Below, piece by piece: positions 44,383-55,818 of a stretch of DNA of 64,000 nucleotides. A program made the position numbers and the translations under genes. Where the stretch lies: NCBI RefSeq assembly GCF_902167145.1, contig NC_050099.1, positions 243,796,588 to 243,860,587 of the forward strand. The letters run 5' to 3'. This stretch comes from Zea mays. Taxonomy: Eukaryota; Streptophyta; Magnoliopsida; Poales; Poaceae. The notes below the pieces were generated by a model. The model saw only the letters and a list, made by a program, of their open reading frames with translations, was not told where the DNA came from and did no database searches. How positions within the stretch are numbered: the first letter of the stretch is position 1; the number at the start of each line of letters is the position of its first letter.

Positions 44383-45396
44383 ATGGCTCGACTTAGACAC
44401 ACTGCACGAAAGTCAGTCATCCCCTTCTTACCCTCCCGCCTTGCTGAGCGTCCGCTTCGCCGTCCCGTGGCCGGACAGTCCAGCCACTTGGAGAGACTGC
44501 ACCACCGCCTGCATGAGGAGCAGGAACGTCGACGACAGGAGCAGCAGAGCTCTTCCTTCTCGCTCCACCAGGAGATAGAGTCTGTGAGGAGCTGCTCTCC
44601 TGTGCTTCCCCTGGAGGCGCCCCCTGCACCACCACTGGGCGTCCCAGCTTCTGGAGTAGCTGCTGGAGGAGACCCAGACGACGGAGATGGCGACGACAGC
44701 TCGAGCCACGACACCGACTTCTCTGCTAACCTTGAGCCGGAAGGATGGGTTGCTCGACCCATCACTCGCGACGCCGCTCGCGGGTGTCACTTCCACGATG
44801 CGCTCGACACCCTGCTACGTCGGGCATTTGACCGGCATACTTGGTCCGTCGAGTATCGCTGTGTGGTCTACCAGCACAGTCGCGGGGTCTACCCGGATCG
44901 CTGGGAGGCAACTTGCTTGGTGCGCTGCCCGGAGAACAGTCTCCAGGGAGCGGAGGCTTGCTCAGAGCACTATTCTATCTCTGAGCGGGACTCAGCTGAG
45001 GCAGCCATGCAAGATGCTGCACGGCGTGCGCTTTCGCACTACTGCTCGGTTTTCGGTGGGGCAGCTGACGGCCTTGACCTGAAGTATTACCCCCGCCGTT
45101 CATCTGGCAGCACAGGAGGCGTGATTGTCTCACCTGTCGGTGAGGGCAATCCTAGGTTGAGCAGCACAGTCAACCTAGCCGCCGTGCTAAACACGGAGCT
45201 GGACCATGCATTAGACGAGCTGAGTAGGGCTCGTGCTGAGATCGCCCTGCTGCGGGCTGAGCGCGCGGAACGTCGTCACCTGGACGGTGGTTCCCCCGCT
45301 CCCGTCGGGACTCAGCACCCGTACCGCTCACCTCAGCGTGGACACCAGTCTTATGGCAATCCCGACTGCAAGACCAAGATCAATCTAGAACCATAG
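44383..45396 (+). CDS. Extra ORF upstream of gag, H3-tail-like N-terminus (337 residues)
   Basis: Function unknown; not a standard retrotransposon protein. The ATG follows directly on TGTCTTTTGTAG, a good splice acceptor. After Met the protein begins ARLRHTARKS, which aligns without gaps with the histone H3 tail ARTKQTARKS and keeps Lys at position 9. Then come a charged helix (35-55, HLERLHHRLHEEQERRR), a Pro-rich linker, an acidic run (97-111), and a probable globular region (about 120-235) with beta-rich WEATCLVRC and a helix AEAAMQDAARRALSHY that recalls a double-stranded RNA-binding fold. A Leu/Arg coiled-coil-like stretch (270-298) and a basic tail end it. No transmembrane segment. Spacing to gag is 407 bp. 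The dsRBD idea is weak. Confidence 0.75.
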   Translation: MARLRHTARKSVIPFLPSRLAERPLRRPVAGQSSHLERLHHRLHEEQERRRQEQQSSSFSLHQEIESVRSCSPVLPLEAPPAPPLGVPASGVAAGGDPDDGDGDDSSSHDTDFSANLEPEGWVARPITRDAARGCHFHDALDTLLRRAFDRHTWSVEYRCVVYQHSRGVYPDRWEATCLVRCPENSLQGAEACSEHYSISERDSAEAAMQDAARRALSHYCSVFGGAADGLDLKYYPRRSSGSTGGVIVSPVGEGNPRLSSTVNLAAVLNTELDHALDELSRARAEIALLRAERAERRHLDGGSPAPVGTQHPYRSPQRGHQSYGNPDCKTKINLEP

Positions 45397-45803
45397 ATCG
45401 TTAGAGTTGGATCTTGTAATTAATACGAAATAAATATATACATGGAAGCTTCAGTCTTAGCGTTAGTCTCGGTCTTAGTTAGTTTTAGTTAGACAGGGTA
45501 GTTTGCTATATCCTGTGCATTTATGTTTGTCATGATGAACTATGTTTGGTTTGGATCTTTGTAATGACTGTTACCAGAGTGTGGGTATCCCCTGCATTTT
45601 GGTTTACCTAGTATGTTAATAAAGTTAGTTATATAGTTGGGAAACCTTTTATTCCACTTTCCTTTCTATCTGAGAAGCTGTGTGGTCTGTGTTGGAGATC
45701 AGTGAAGATGCTCATCTGTTCAGTGCTGTTGAAGAATTCTATTCTCTTTTCTTATGCTGCAAGCTTTGCCAGATCAGTTCTGATGTGTGGTTGCGTTCTG
45801 CAG

Positions 45804-48800
45804 ATGTCAGAGAACAGGCGCAGAGGAGGAAGGCGTGCTCAGCAGGAGCAAGCCGGTCAGCAAGATGAGGCGCCCCAGCAGCAGCAGCTGCCGCCCCCGC
45901 CCCCGATGTCGATTGAGCAGATGTTTCTGATGCAGACTCAGGCAGTTCAAGCCATCGGTCAGACTCTGGCCGCCATTCAGCAGCAGCAGCAGCAGCAGGC
46001 TCCATCCCAGCCTCAGATGCCTCAGATGCCTAGAGATAAGCGTGCTGAATTCATGAGAGGTCATCCACCAACGTTCGCTCACTCTTCTGACCCCATGGAT
46101 GCTGAAGATTGGCTGCGCACTGTGGAGCGAGAGTTGCATACCGCTCAGTGTGATGACAGGGAGAAAGTCTTGTATGGTCCCCGTCTGTTGAGAGGAGCAG
46201 CCCAATCGTGGTGGGAGTCTTACCTCGCCACCCATGCCAACCCCGACACCATCACCTGGGAAGAGTTCAGAGGTAGCTTTCGTCAGTACCATGTGCCTGC
46301 AGGTCTGATGTCAGTGAAGAAGGAGGAGTTCCTGGCCCTTAAGCAAGGGTCATCGTCTGTCAGTGAGTATCAGGACAGGTTTCTGCAGTTGTCTCGCTAC
46401 GCTCCCGAAGATGTCAACACCGACGCCAAGCGACAATACCGTTTTCTGAGAGGCTTGGTTGACCCTCTGCAGTATCAGCTGATGAATCACACCTTCCCGA
46501 CATTCCAGCACCTGATTGACAGAGCAATCATGACAGAAAGGAAGCGTAAGGAGATGGAGGATCGTAAGCGCAAGATCAGTGGACCCCAGCCTGGAAGCAG
46601 CAGCCGTCCCCGTTTCTCAGGCAATCAACCTCAGCAGTTCAGGCAGAACCAGCGTCCACCTCAGCAGCATCAGCAGCGTCAGCAGTATCAGCAGTTCCAA
46701 AGGCAGTATCCTCAGCATCAGTACCAGAATCGTCAGAGCAATCAGTCAGGAGGAGGTCAGTTTCAGAGGCAGAATCAGCAGACACCTCGTCTTCCTGCCC
46801 CAGCAAATCAGCAGAACAGTCAGGCAGCACCAGCTCAGGTTGGAAACAGGGCATGTTTCCACTGTGGAGAGCAAGGCCATTGGGTGATGCAATGTCCGAA
46901 GAAGGCAGCCCAGCAGCAGTCAGGCCCCAATGCCCCAGCAAAGCAGAATGTGTCTCAGCCTGGAGCAGGCAACCGCTCTCAGCCGCGTTATAATCATGGA
47001 AGACTGAACCACTTGGAGGCCGAAGCAGTTCAGGAGACCCCCGACATGATAGTAGGTATGTTCCCAGTCGACTCCCATATTGCAGAAGTGTTATTTGATA
47101 CTGGAGCAACACATTCTTTCATTACTGCATCATGGGTAGAAGCACATAATCTTCCAATTACTACCATGTCAACCCCTATTCAAATTGACTCAGCTGGTGG
47201 TAGAATTCGAGCTGATAGCATTTGTTTAAATGTAAGTGTGGAAATAAGGGGGATAGCGTTTCCCGCCAACCTTATAGTAATGGGTACTCAGGGAATAGAT
47301 GTCATCCTAGGGATGAATTGGTTAGATAAGTATCAGGCAGTTATCAGTTGTGATAAAAGGACAATCAAGTTGGTGTCCCCACTAGGAGAGGAAGTGGTGA
47401 TCGAGTTAGTCCCGCCTGAGCCAAAGAAAGGAAGTTGTTATCAGATGGCTGTCGATAGCAGTGAAGCAGACCCAATTGAGAGTATCAAGGTTGTGTCTGA
47501 ATTCCCAGATGTGTTTCCAAAGGATTTACCGGGTATGCCACCAGAGCGGAAAGTTGAATTTGCTATAGAGCTTCTTCCTGGAACCGCCCCCATCTCTAAG
47601 AGAGCTTACAGAATATCTGGACCAGAGTTGGTTGAGCTTAAGAAGCAGATCGATGAGCTGTCAGAGAAAGGTTACATCCGGCCAAGCACCTCGCCTTGGG
47701 CCGCCCCTGTCTTGTTTGTGGAGAAGAAAGATGGCACCAAGAGGATGTGTATCGATTATCGAGCTTTGAATGAAGTCACGATCAAGAACAAGTATCCTTT
47801 GCCCAGAATAGAAGATCTGTTCGACCAGTTGAGAGGAGCCAGTGTGTTCTCCAAGATCGATCTGAGGTCAGGTTATCATCAGCTCAGGATCCGACCTTCG
47901 GACATTCCGAAGACGGCATTCATTACCAAGTATGGTTTATATGAGTTCACAGTGATGTCTTTTGGTTTGACCAATGCACCAGCGTTCTTTATGAACTTGA
48001 TGAACAGTGTATTCATGGATTATCTTGATAAGTTCGTGGTGGTATTCATTGATGACATTCTAGTTTACTCTCATAGCGAAGAAAAGCATGTAGATCATTT
48101 GAGGATGGTATTGCAGAGATTGCGAGAGCACCAGTTGTATGCAAAGTTGAGCAAGTGTGAGTTCTGGATCAGTGAAGTCCTGTTCTTGGGTCACATAATC
48201 AACAAAGAAGGATTGGCTGTGGATCCGAAGAAAGTGGCAGACATTCTAAACTGGAAAGCGCCAACGGATGCTCGAGGAATCAAGAGCTTCATTGGAATGG
48301 CCGGATATTATCGGCGATTCATTGAAGGGTTTTCGAAGATTGCGAAACCAATGACAGCGTTGCTAGGCAACAAGGTTGAGTTCAAGTGGACCCAGAAATG
48401 CCAAGAGGCCTTTGAAGCGCTGAAAGAGAAGTTGACAATAGCGCCTGTCCTAGTCTTGCCCGATGTGCACAAGCCCTTCTCGGTGTATTGCGATGCTTGT
48501 TACACAGGTTTGGGATGTGTGTTGATGCAAGAGGGAAGAGTTGTGGCTTACTCGTCCCGACAGCTGAAGGTTCATGAGAAGAACTACCCAATCCATGATC
48601 TAGAGTTGGCAGCAGTGGTTCACGCACTGAAGACATGGAGGCACTATCTGTATGGACAGAAATGCGATGTTTACACAGACCACAAGAGTCTGAAGTACAT
48701 ATTCACTCAGTCAGAGTTGAATATGAGGCAGCGAAGATGGTTAGAGTTGATCAAAGACTATGAGTTGGAGATTCATTACCATCCAGGCAAAGCAAACGTA

Positions 48801-50381
48801 GTGGCAGATGCTTTGAGCAGAAAGAGTCAAGTCAATCTGATGGTCGCTCGTCCGATGCCTTATGAGTTGGCCAAGGAGTTTGACAGGTTGAGTCTCGGAT
48901 TTCTGAACAATTCGCGAGGAGTCACAGTTGAGTTGGAACCTACCTTGGAGCGTGAAATCAAAGAAGCGCAGAAGAATGATGAGAAAATTAGTGAGATCCG
49001 GCGACTGATTCTAGAAGGCAAAAGCAAAGATTTTCGAGAGGATGCAGAAGGCGTGATATGGTTCAAAGACCGCTTGTGTGTTCCCAATGTCCAGTCTATT
49101 CGGGAGTTGATTCTTAAGGAAGCTCATGAGACAGCTTATTCGATTCACCCTGGTAGTGAGAAGATGTATCAGGATCTGAAGAAGAAATTCTGGTGGTACG
49201 GAATGAAAAGAGAAATCGCAGAGCATGTGGCTATGTGCGATAGTTGTCGAAGAATTAAGGCAGAACACCAGAGACCAGCTGGATTGTTGCAACCGTTGCA
49301 GATCCCTCAGTGGAAATGGGATGAAATTGGTATGGATTTCATAGTCGGATTGCCTCGCACTCGAGCCGGCTACGATTCCATTTGGGTAGTAGTGGACCGT
49401 TTGACCAAGTCAGCCCACTTCATACCTGTCAAGACCAACTACAACAGTGCAGTATTGGCAGAATTGTATATGTCTCGGATCGTTTGTCTTCATGGTGTGC
49501 CAAAGAAGATAGTGTCAGACAGAGGAACACAGTTCACCTCTCATTTCTGGCAGCAGTTGCATGAAGCCTTGGGCACGCATCTGAATTTCAGTTCAGCTTA
49601 TCACCCGCAGACAGATGGTCAGACTGAAAGAACCAATCAAATTCTTGAAGATATGTTGAGAGCCTGTGCGTTGCAAGATCAGTCCGGATGGGACAAGCGA
49701 TTGCCTTATGCAGAGTTTTCCTATAACAACAGTTACCAGGCCAGTTTGAAGATGTCACCGTTTCAAGCGCTGTATGGAAGGAGTTGCAGAACTCCGTTGC
49801 AATGGGATCAGCCTGGAGAGAAGCAGGTGTTTGGGCCAGATATTTTGCTTGAAGCCGAAGAGAACATCAAGATGGTCCGAGAGAATCTGAAGATAGCGCA
49901 ATCAAGGCAGCGAAGCTATGCAGACACAAGAAGAAGAGAGCTGAGCTTTGAAGTCGGAGACTTTGTCTATCTGAAAGTGTCACCGATCAGAGGAGTCAGA
50001 AGATTCGGAGTCAAAGGCAAGCTAGCACCCCGCTACATTGGTCCGTATCAAATTCTCTCAAAGCGTGGAGAAGTGGCTTATCAGCTCAGCCTGCCAGAGA
50101 ATTTGTCTGCTGTGCATGATGTCTTTCATGTGTCTCAGTTGAAGAAGTGTTTGCGTGTGCCAGAAGAGCAGTTGCCAGTGGAAGGTCTTGAAGTCCAGGA
50201 GGACTTGACCTATATTGAGAAGCCAGCTCAGATCCTTGAGGTTGCAGATAGAGTCACCCGAAGGAAGACCGTCAGAATGTGCAAAGTCAGATGGAGTCAC
50301 CACTCTGAGGAAGAAGCAACCTGGGAGCGTGAAGATGATCTGATGGCCAAGTACCCGGAGCTCTTTGCTAGCCAGCCCTGA
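45804..50381 (+). CDS. Gag-pol polyprotein of Tekay-like chromovirus (1525 residues, unbroken)
   Basis: I start at ATG 45804 ([14 protein letters not shown]), which sits right after TTGCGTTCTGCAG; the open frame extends upstream to 45702 but with non-gag residues. Domains: Gln-rich N-terminus, gag core (residues 75-260), CCHC knuckle [14 protein letters not shown] (351-364), protease DTG at 432, RT with FIDD at 748-751, RNase H ([28 protein letters not shown]), integrase zinc finger and D,D,E ([24 protein letters not shown]), and a C-terminal chromodomain (about 1470-1520, [11 protein letters not shown] ... [14 protein letters not shown]). Chromodomains of this group are thought to steer integration toward methylated H3 chromatin. 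All catalytic residues are present, so the copy could be autonomous. Confidence 0.95.
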   Translation: MSENRRRGGRRAQQEQAGQQDEAPQQQQLPPPPPMSIEQMFLMQTQAVQAIGQTLAAIQQQQQQQAPSQPQMPQMPRDKRAEFMRGHPPTFAHSSDPMDAEDWLRTVERELHTAQCDDREKVLYGPRLLRGAAQSWWESYLATHANPDTITWEEFRGSFRQYHVPAGLMSVKKEEFLALKQGSSSVSEYQDRFLQLSRYAPEDVNTDAKRQYRFLRGLVDPLQYQLMNHTFPTFQHLIDRAIMTERKRKEMEDRKRKISGPQPGSSSRPRFSGNQPQQFRQNQRPPQQHQQRQQYQQFQRQYPQHQYQNRQSNQSGGGQFQRQNQQTPRLPAPANQQNSQAAPAQVGNRACFHCGEQGHWVMQCPKKAAQQQSGPNAPAKQNVSQPGAGNRSQPRYNHGRLNHLEAEAVQETPDMIVGMFPVDSHIAEVLFDTGATHSFITASWVEAHNLPITTMSTPIQIDSAGGRIRADSICLNVSVEIRGIAFPANLIVMGTQGIDVILGMNWLDKYQAVISCDKRTIKLVSPLGEEVVIELVPPEPKKGSCYQMAVDSSEADPIESIKVVSEFPDVFPKDLPGMPPERKVEFAIELLPGTAPISKRAYRISGPELVELKKQIDELSEKGYIRPSTSPWAAPVLFVEKKDGTKRMCIDYRALNEVTIKNKYPLPRIEDLFDQLRGASVFSKIDLRSGYHQLRIRPSDIPKTAFITKYGLYEFTVMSFGLTNAPAFFMNLMNSVFMDYLDKFVVVFIDDILVYSHSEEKHVDHLRMVLQRLREHQLYAKLSKCEFWISEVLFLGHIINKEGLAVDPKKVADILNWKAPTDARGIKSFIGMAGYYRRFIEGFSKIAKPMTALLGNKVEFKWTQKCQEAFEALKEKLTIAPVLVLPDVHKPFSVYCDACYTGLGCVLMQEGRVVAYSSRQLKVHEKNYPIHDLELAAVVHALKTWRHYLYGQKCDVYTDHKSLKYIFTQSELNMRQRRWLELIKDYELEIHYHPGKANVVADALSRKSQVNLMVARPMPYELAKEFDRLSLGFLNNSRGVTVELEPTLEREIKEAQKNDEKISEIRRLILEGKSKDFREDAEGVIWFKDRLCVPNVQSIRELILKEAHETAYSIHPGSEKMYQDLKKKFWWYGMKREIAEHVAMCDSCRRIKAEHQRPAGLLQPLQIPQWKWDEIGMDFIVGLPRTRAGYDSIWVVVDRLTKSAHFIPVKTNYNSAVLAELYMSRIVCLHGVPKKIVSDRGTQFTSHFWQQLHEALGTHLNFSSAYHPQTDGQTERTNQILEDMLRACALQDQSGWDKRLPYAEFSYNNSYQASLKMSPFQALYGRSCRTPLQWDQPGEKQVFGPDILLEAEENIKMVRENLKIAQSRQRSYADTRRRELSFEVGDFVYLKVSPIRGVRRFGVKGKLAPRYIGPYQILSKRGEVAYQLSLPENLSAVHDVFHVSQLKKCLRVPEEQLPVEGLEVQEDLTYIEKPAQILEVADRVTRRKTVRMCKVRWSHHSEEEATWEREDDLMAKYPELFASQP

Positions 50382-50403
50382 ATCTCGAGGGCGAGATTCT
50401 TTT

Positions 50404-50411
50404 AAGGGGGA
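50404..50411 (+). other. Polypurine tract of Tekay-like element
   Basis: AAGGGGGA, six bases before the 3' LTR. Confidence 0.75.
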
Positions 50412-50417
50412 TAGGTT

Positions 50418-53181
50418 TGTAACGCCCCGAATTTTGCAGTTGAATTTTTTCTTTTCTTTACTCGCCAAAATTCGGGCGTTACCTTTTCCTTTTCTTTTTC
50501 CCCTCGCTAAACCTTGACCTTTTTCAAAGTTTAGCGGGATTCGGTTTGGAATTCCCGTATGTATAAAAACCCTAAATACTTTATGTTGTTTGATGCACCA
50601 TGCCGCCCTTGCATTTTTGGTTGTTTGAAAGTGCAATCGCATTCATCTAAAAGATCGGATTTCGAGAACAAGCGGAAAATCTTTTATCTTTCTTTCTCTC
50701 TCTTTCTCTCTCCCCTTTCTCTCTCTCTCCCGCGCCCTGGGCCGACCCCGGCCGGCCCAGCCGCCCCCTGGCGCCCCCCCCTTGGGCCCAATTGGCCCAA
50801 GCCGCCCCCCCACCCCCTCTATTTTTCCCAATTTTCTCTCCCTCCCTCTCATTTTCTCTCATTTTCTCTCCCTCACCCTAAGCCGCCGCCGCCCCTGCCC
50901 CCTACCCTAGGCCGCCGCGCCGCCCCCTGCCGCCGGCCGCCCCTCGCCGTCGATCCCCGCCGGTGAGCCCCCTCCCCCTCCTCCCTCTCCTCCCTCCCCT
51001 CTTCTCTCCCCACCCCCGCGCGCCCCCTAGCCGCGCCGGCAGCCGCCCCAGCCCCGCCGTGGCCCCTGGCCGCCGCTGGCCGGCCCTCGGCCGCGCCCAG
51101 CCGGCCCCGGCCGCCGCTGGCCCGCCCCGGCCGCTCCCCTGGCCGCCCTGGCCCGGCCGCTGGCCGCCCCCAGCCGCGCCCCGCCCGGCCGCCAGCCGCC
51201 CCTAGCCCGCGCCCCGGCCGCCTGGCCCCCTGGCCGCGCCCCCCTGTCCCGGGCCGGTTCAGCCGGCCTCGGCCCCGGCTCAGCCGCCCCCGGCCCCAGC
51301 TCGGCCGCCCCCCGCGCTCGGCCGCCCCAGCTCGGCCGCCTGCCCCCGGGCCGGTTCAACCGCCCCCCCTCTGTTTTTTTTATTTTTTTTTATTTTATTT
51401 TATTTACTTTCTGTGATCATAATTACTGTATTTTAAGTAGGCTAATCACTGTTCATGCTATGGGAAAATAGGAAGTTTAATTTAAAATTCCGTTATGCTA
51501 TTGATTCACGTAGTTAATTGTTTACCCTGTGCAATGTTGATCAACTAAAAGTGATTAGGTTTCCATTAGTATATATAAATATATATAACAGAATTATTTT
51601 GTTAAAAACCAATTGTGTCATTAGTGCATAAGATTTAACCCCCTGCGAGACCTTTCCCATTTCTTTCTAACCATAACAAATGCGTTATCGAATGTCATAC
51701 TTGATGCATATTCACTTTATTTGTTATCTTGTATGGTGTACTGTTCTTTTGTATTAAATATGTGGATGGATGTATGTATGTTTGCGCTCGCATAGAGAAC
51801 GATCCGGTCGAAGAGCCCGAGGAATTCGCAGGAGAAGCCCCTGAGCAGCAGTCGGTTGGTGGAGGCAAGTGTCCTTTGACCTATCTCTGTCCTATTCATT
51901 CTTTAATTCACCTCCCGCATTACACATTTATACCTAAGGATTGACTAGCTTTTGTTATCCATGTCCTTGTTTACCTATTTGGGTCGGATTATTACTACTT
52001 AGTCTGATGCTATTGCTCAACTCTAATCAATGAACATGATGTGATTATCTATGATACGCTGTTTTCCCGTTCTTCTTTATGATTATACTTGTGGCATTTA
52101 AGGGGACTCGAGCGGTTTCTCGAGTGCCTCTCCGTAAGGACCTGTTCTATGGATGACCGCCCGGGAAAACAGTGCAACCATGAGGGTGGAATGGGGTGCC
52201 CTTAGCTGAATAATTAGAGGATCCGGGATGTAGTTCACTTAGCCGTCGTGCCGTCAATGGGGCTCGGTGTATGCGGCTCGCTCTGCCAAGTTTGGGTTCG
52301 CCCCTTGGGGAGGAGTGCGGTGCATTTAGGAAACCTAACGGGTGGCTACAGCCCCGGGGAATCTTTGTAAAGGCTACGTAGTGAAACCCTGCCTATTCAC
52401 CTTGGTAGTGTTTAAGGGTTTGATCGGCCCGAGGCAAGAGGGAATCACGGCTTGTGGGTAAAGTGCACAACCTCTGCAGAGTGTTATGAAACTGATATAT
52501 CAGCCGTGCTCACGGTTATGAGCGGCCAAGGGAGCTCCAGAGATTAGTGATACTTGATCAGAGATATTTTGGTACAGGTGGCAATGAGATTGATGGTTCT
52601 GGTTATGATTATGGTATTGGTAAGTGGTATTCTTTCCGTTTGGAAAGGATACATTGGGTTAATAACTTGGGTTAATGTTAAAACCTGGCTTTCTACTAGT
52701 AAGTAATAACCTGACCAACTAAAAGCAACTGCTTGACTTATCCCCACATAAAGCTAGTCCACTACAGCCAAACAGGATACTTGCTGAGTATGTTGATGTG
52801 TACTCACCCTTGCTCTACACACCAAACCCCCCCCCAAGTTGTCAGCATTGCAACCACTGCTCAGGAGAAGATGAAGCTGTGGAAGGAGACTTCCAGGAGT
52901 TCCAAGACTACGACGAGTTCTAGGTGTGGGTTAGCGGCAACCCCCAGTCGGCTGCCTGTGAAGGCCGTGTTATCTACGTTTCGTTTTCGCACTTTGATTT
53001 ATTGTAAGAACTATATGGACGTCTCAGACGTATGATGTAATCGACTATTATTTCCCCTTTTAATACTATTTGAGCACTGTGTGATGATGTCCATGTTATG
53101 TAACTGCTGTGTACGTGAATAACTGATCCTGGCACGTACATGGTTCGCATTCGGTTTACCTTCTAAAAACCGGGTGTGACA
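50418..53181 (+). repeat. 3' LTR of Tekay-like element (2764 bp)
   Basis: Differs from the 5' LTR by about five substitutions, small homopolymer changes, an extra block of about 21 bp in the GGCCGG repeats (near 51105) and loss of about 22 bp (CTAGGGCCGGTTCAA region, near 51365). Confidence 0.95.
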
Positions 53182-53186
53182 GTTAC

Positions 53187-53540
53187 GATCCCGAAGAATG
53201 AGGGTCGACGACTTGAAGAGATGGGTTGACGACGACCGTGGCAGCGTCGCGAGTGAGGGGATGGTGCGGCGGGGACACAGGGGAGGGAGGAGTGGGAGGC
53301 TAGGGCGGTGGAGTCGCGGAGGAGGGAGAGGATGACCCATGAGGGATGAGAGATGAATCAAATAATATTGTTTATTGGATTTGAGTGAGTAAGGGATAGA
53401 TGATTATCCAGCGATCTAAATTGTTTGTGGTTTAATGGTGTGTTAAGTTTAGGTGCAATTTATTTTTGTGGATTTAGTGAAGGTTATAGGTGTGAGAGTG
53501 ATTTGGTTGGATGATTTTTTGCAAAAGTTTAAACCGGTGA
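53187..53540. other. Spacer after Tekay-like element, no gene
   Basis: A GC-rich start (53187-53340) with no convincing frame, then AT-rich sequence up to the TA microsatellite. Confidence 0.4.
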
Positions 53541-53562
53541 ATTATATATATATATATATATA
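53541..53562. repeat. (TA)n microsatellite, left flank
   Basis: A run of about ten TA units directly before the hairpin-ended element. A similar run is at 55823-55843 on its other side. Confidence 0.9.
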
Positions 53563-53712
53563 GATTGTATATTAGGAGCCCTGGGCTTTCTTTAGTTATT
53601 GGAAGCCCAGGCCAGACAGTGCAATCCGGTCGAGCCGGACCAGGTCCAGACGTCTATAAAAGAAAATCCGTAGTGCTAGGGATCAGTTTTTACGCCCCAT
53701 CTCGATTCATTA

Positions 53713-54010
53713 GCGGCGGTTGCCAGGCCGGCGGTGGCGGCGGTTCCTAGGCCGACGGTGGCGGCCCCGTTCCAGAGGGCGAGCGGCGGCGGCAGCGCCC
53801 TTATGCGGTGGCGGCGGTTTCCAGGCCGGCGGTGGCGGCCCCCGATCCAGAGGGCGAGCGGCGGCGGCGCCCTTGTGTGGTGGCGGCGATTCCCAGGCCG
53901 GTGGCCGCAACTCCATTACCTTGACGCGCGGTGGCGGAGGTTCCTCGATCCGCAGCGAGGCCCTTGTGCAGGCAAGCGGCGGCGTCCCCGAAGCCCCGAG
54001 GAGGCGGCAC
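53713..54010. repeat. GC-rich degenerate repeats (GCGGCGG/CAGGCCGG)
   Basis: Imperfect units of about 75-80 bp with GGTTYCCAGGCCGG...CCAGAGGGCGAGCGG recur three times. They give Gly/Arg-rich frames on both strands, none with a convincing start. Treated as repeats, not genes. Confidence 0.6.
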
Positions 54011-54299
54011 TTCCAAGGCCGGCGAGCAAGCGACGCCCGTCGACGTGCGAGTAGCGACGGCGACGCATGAGGCGCGATGTTCGAGCGAGCGATGTCACGG
54101 AAGGGGCGAGATGCGCGCAGCGATGATCGCGCGTGACATCCTCTGATCCGGCGCATTTTTCTTTTCGTTTATTGTGTTTTATGCCTACCACATGTATTAT
54201 TTACGCTAAAAACTGTATGTTTTTATGCTTTAACACAGAGTTCGTATATCAGTTTACTGCATGCACATTTGAAAGACAATTCCTTGATTTATGCAGTTC

Positions 54300-55682
54300 T
54301 TAATTTGCGCGCATGCAATGGAAACTCCCACGATTTTGCCATAATTTTTGGATCTGTATAAAAATAGAAACCGCATGCATGCGTCTGCCATGTTTTTCGG
54401 ATCTGTCATAAAAATAGGATCGTAATAACAACCTACTAAAGCTATCAACCTCTAATTAACTCGGTATTTACGCTTATAATTGAGGGATTTTATGCTCAAA
54501 ACTTAAGGTTTTTACGCTCCACCCGGAGATGCGTCCACCAGTGAACAACATGCCAGATTTTTTACGCAGTGCAAGGAATTGCATAAATACCTAAACCGTG
54601 TAGTATAATTTGTTTCAGTATACATCATAAACTAGTTCTAATGCGTTTAGTTGCATGGCTGTTGGAGGGATCCTATATTTATGAAGGAAATAAAACATTA
54701 AATGTGATTTTTTTGTTTCTATGCATGCAATTCATTTCCTTTCATTGCATATTCTTTCCATCATAAATTCGTGTGCATGCAGCCTGTAGCAGATTTTTAC
54801 GCAGTATACCGAATTGCATAATTATCTACACAGTGTAGCATATTTAGTATCAGTATATAGCATAAAATGGTCATTACGAGTTTTAGTTGCATGTCTGTTT
54901 CAGCGATCCTAAATTTATGGAGGAAATAAAGCATTTAAAATAGAAACCGCCACACATATCTTTCCTAAATTTACGCGCATGCAAGGGAACGTGATTGACT
55001 CATGCATGCATTTTACCATAATTTTAGGATCTGTATAACCGCATGCATGCGACTGCCATGTTTTTCGGATCTGCCATAAAAATAGGATCGTAATAACAAC
55101 CTACTAGAGCTATCAACCTCTCATATTGGCTCGGTATATACGCTTATAATTGAGGGATTTTATGCTCAAAACTTAAGGTTATTACGCTCCAACCCGGAGG
55201 TGCGTCCACCAGTGAACAACATGCCATATTTTATACGCAGTGTAACGAATTGCATAAATACCTACATCATGTAGTATAATTTGTATCAGTATATATCATA
55301 AACTAGATTTAATGTGTTTTAGCTGCATGGCTGTTGGAGGGATCTTATATTTATGAAGGAAATAAAACATTAAATACGATTTTTTGTTTCTATGCGTGTA
55401 ATTCATTTCCTTTCATTGCACATTATTTTTATCATAAATTCGTGTGCATGCAGCTGGTAACAGAATTTTACGCAGTATATCGAATTGCATAATTATTAAC
55501 ACTGTGTAGCATATTTAGTCTCAGTATATATCATAAAATGGTCTTTACGCGTCTAGCTGCATGGCTGTTGCAGCGATCCTAAATTTATGGAGGAAATAAA
55601 GGATTTTAAAAACAGAAACTGCCGCACATATCTTTCCTAAATTTATGCGCATGCATTGGATCGTGTTTGACTCATGCATGCA
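54300..55682. repeat. Two ~670-bp tandem units with inner sub-repeats
   Basis: CTGCCATGTTTTTCGGATCTG occurs at 54385 and 55053 (period 668). The CGCGCATGCA/TGCGCATGCA block at 54973 and 55645 gives 672. Each unit also contains two related sub-units around ACGCAGT...GAATTGCATAA...GTGTAG. High similarity between units shows a recent duplication. Confidence 0.85.
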
Positions 55683-55818
55683 TTCCTTTTTTGCGCTAAC
55701 AGACGTGGGGCAGGTGGCGCACCCGACAGCCTGTTTGGTCGCGCTGGTTGAACCAGTTTGCAGGGGTGATCGGCCTGGGCTTCCTTTAACTATTGGAAGC
55801 CCAGGGCTCCCGTTATAC

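Larger units (their letters stand above)
41358..53181 (+). mobile_element. Tekay/Del-type chromovirus (Ty3/Gypsy), apparently intact, 11.8 kb
   Basis: A perfect 5-bp TSD GTTAC (41353-41357, 53182-53186) flanks two LTRs of 2765 and 2764 bp with TGTAACGCC...GGTGTGACA ends. An initiator-Met-like PBS, an extra ORF, one unbroken gag-pol ORF ending in a chromodomain, and a polypurine tract lie between. I see about five substitutions between the LTRs, plus reciprocal indels of about 21 bp in C-rich repeats. The insertion is therefore recent, and the copy has no visible coding defect. Confidence 0.93.
53567..55818. mobile_element. Hairpin-ended element in a TA microsatellite, 2252 bp, superfamily unknown
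   Basis: 47-bp inverted ends (53567-53613 and 55772-55818) match at about 39 positions. Each end is itself a hairpin (CCTGGGCTT ... AAGCCCAGG). Both sides are flanked by (TA)n. The interior has a TATA-like TATAAAAG (53656), a GC-rich GGCGG/CCGCC block (53713-54130) and AT-rich tandem repeats. No transposase is seen. TA-microsatellite flanks recall the rice Micron elements, but I see no sequence basis to equate them. Confidence 0.7.

Noticed and set aside
53720..54191. Gly/Arg-rich ORFs on both strands of the GC-rich block
   Set aside because: Several begin at non-ATG codons and mirror each other; treated as repeat.
53567..55818. Interpretation as CACTA or Mutator element
   Set aside because: No CACTA terminus and no 9-bp duplication could be found; superfamily left open.
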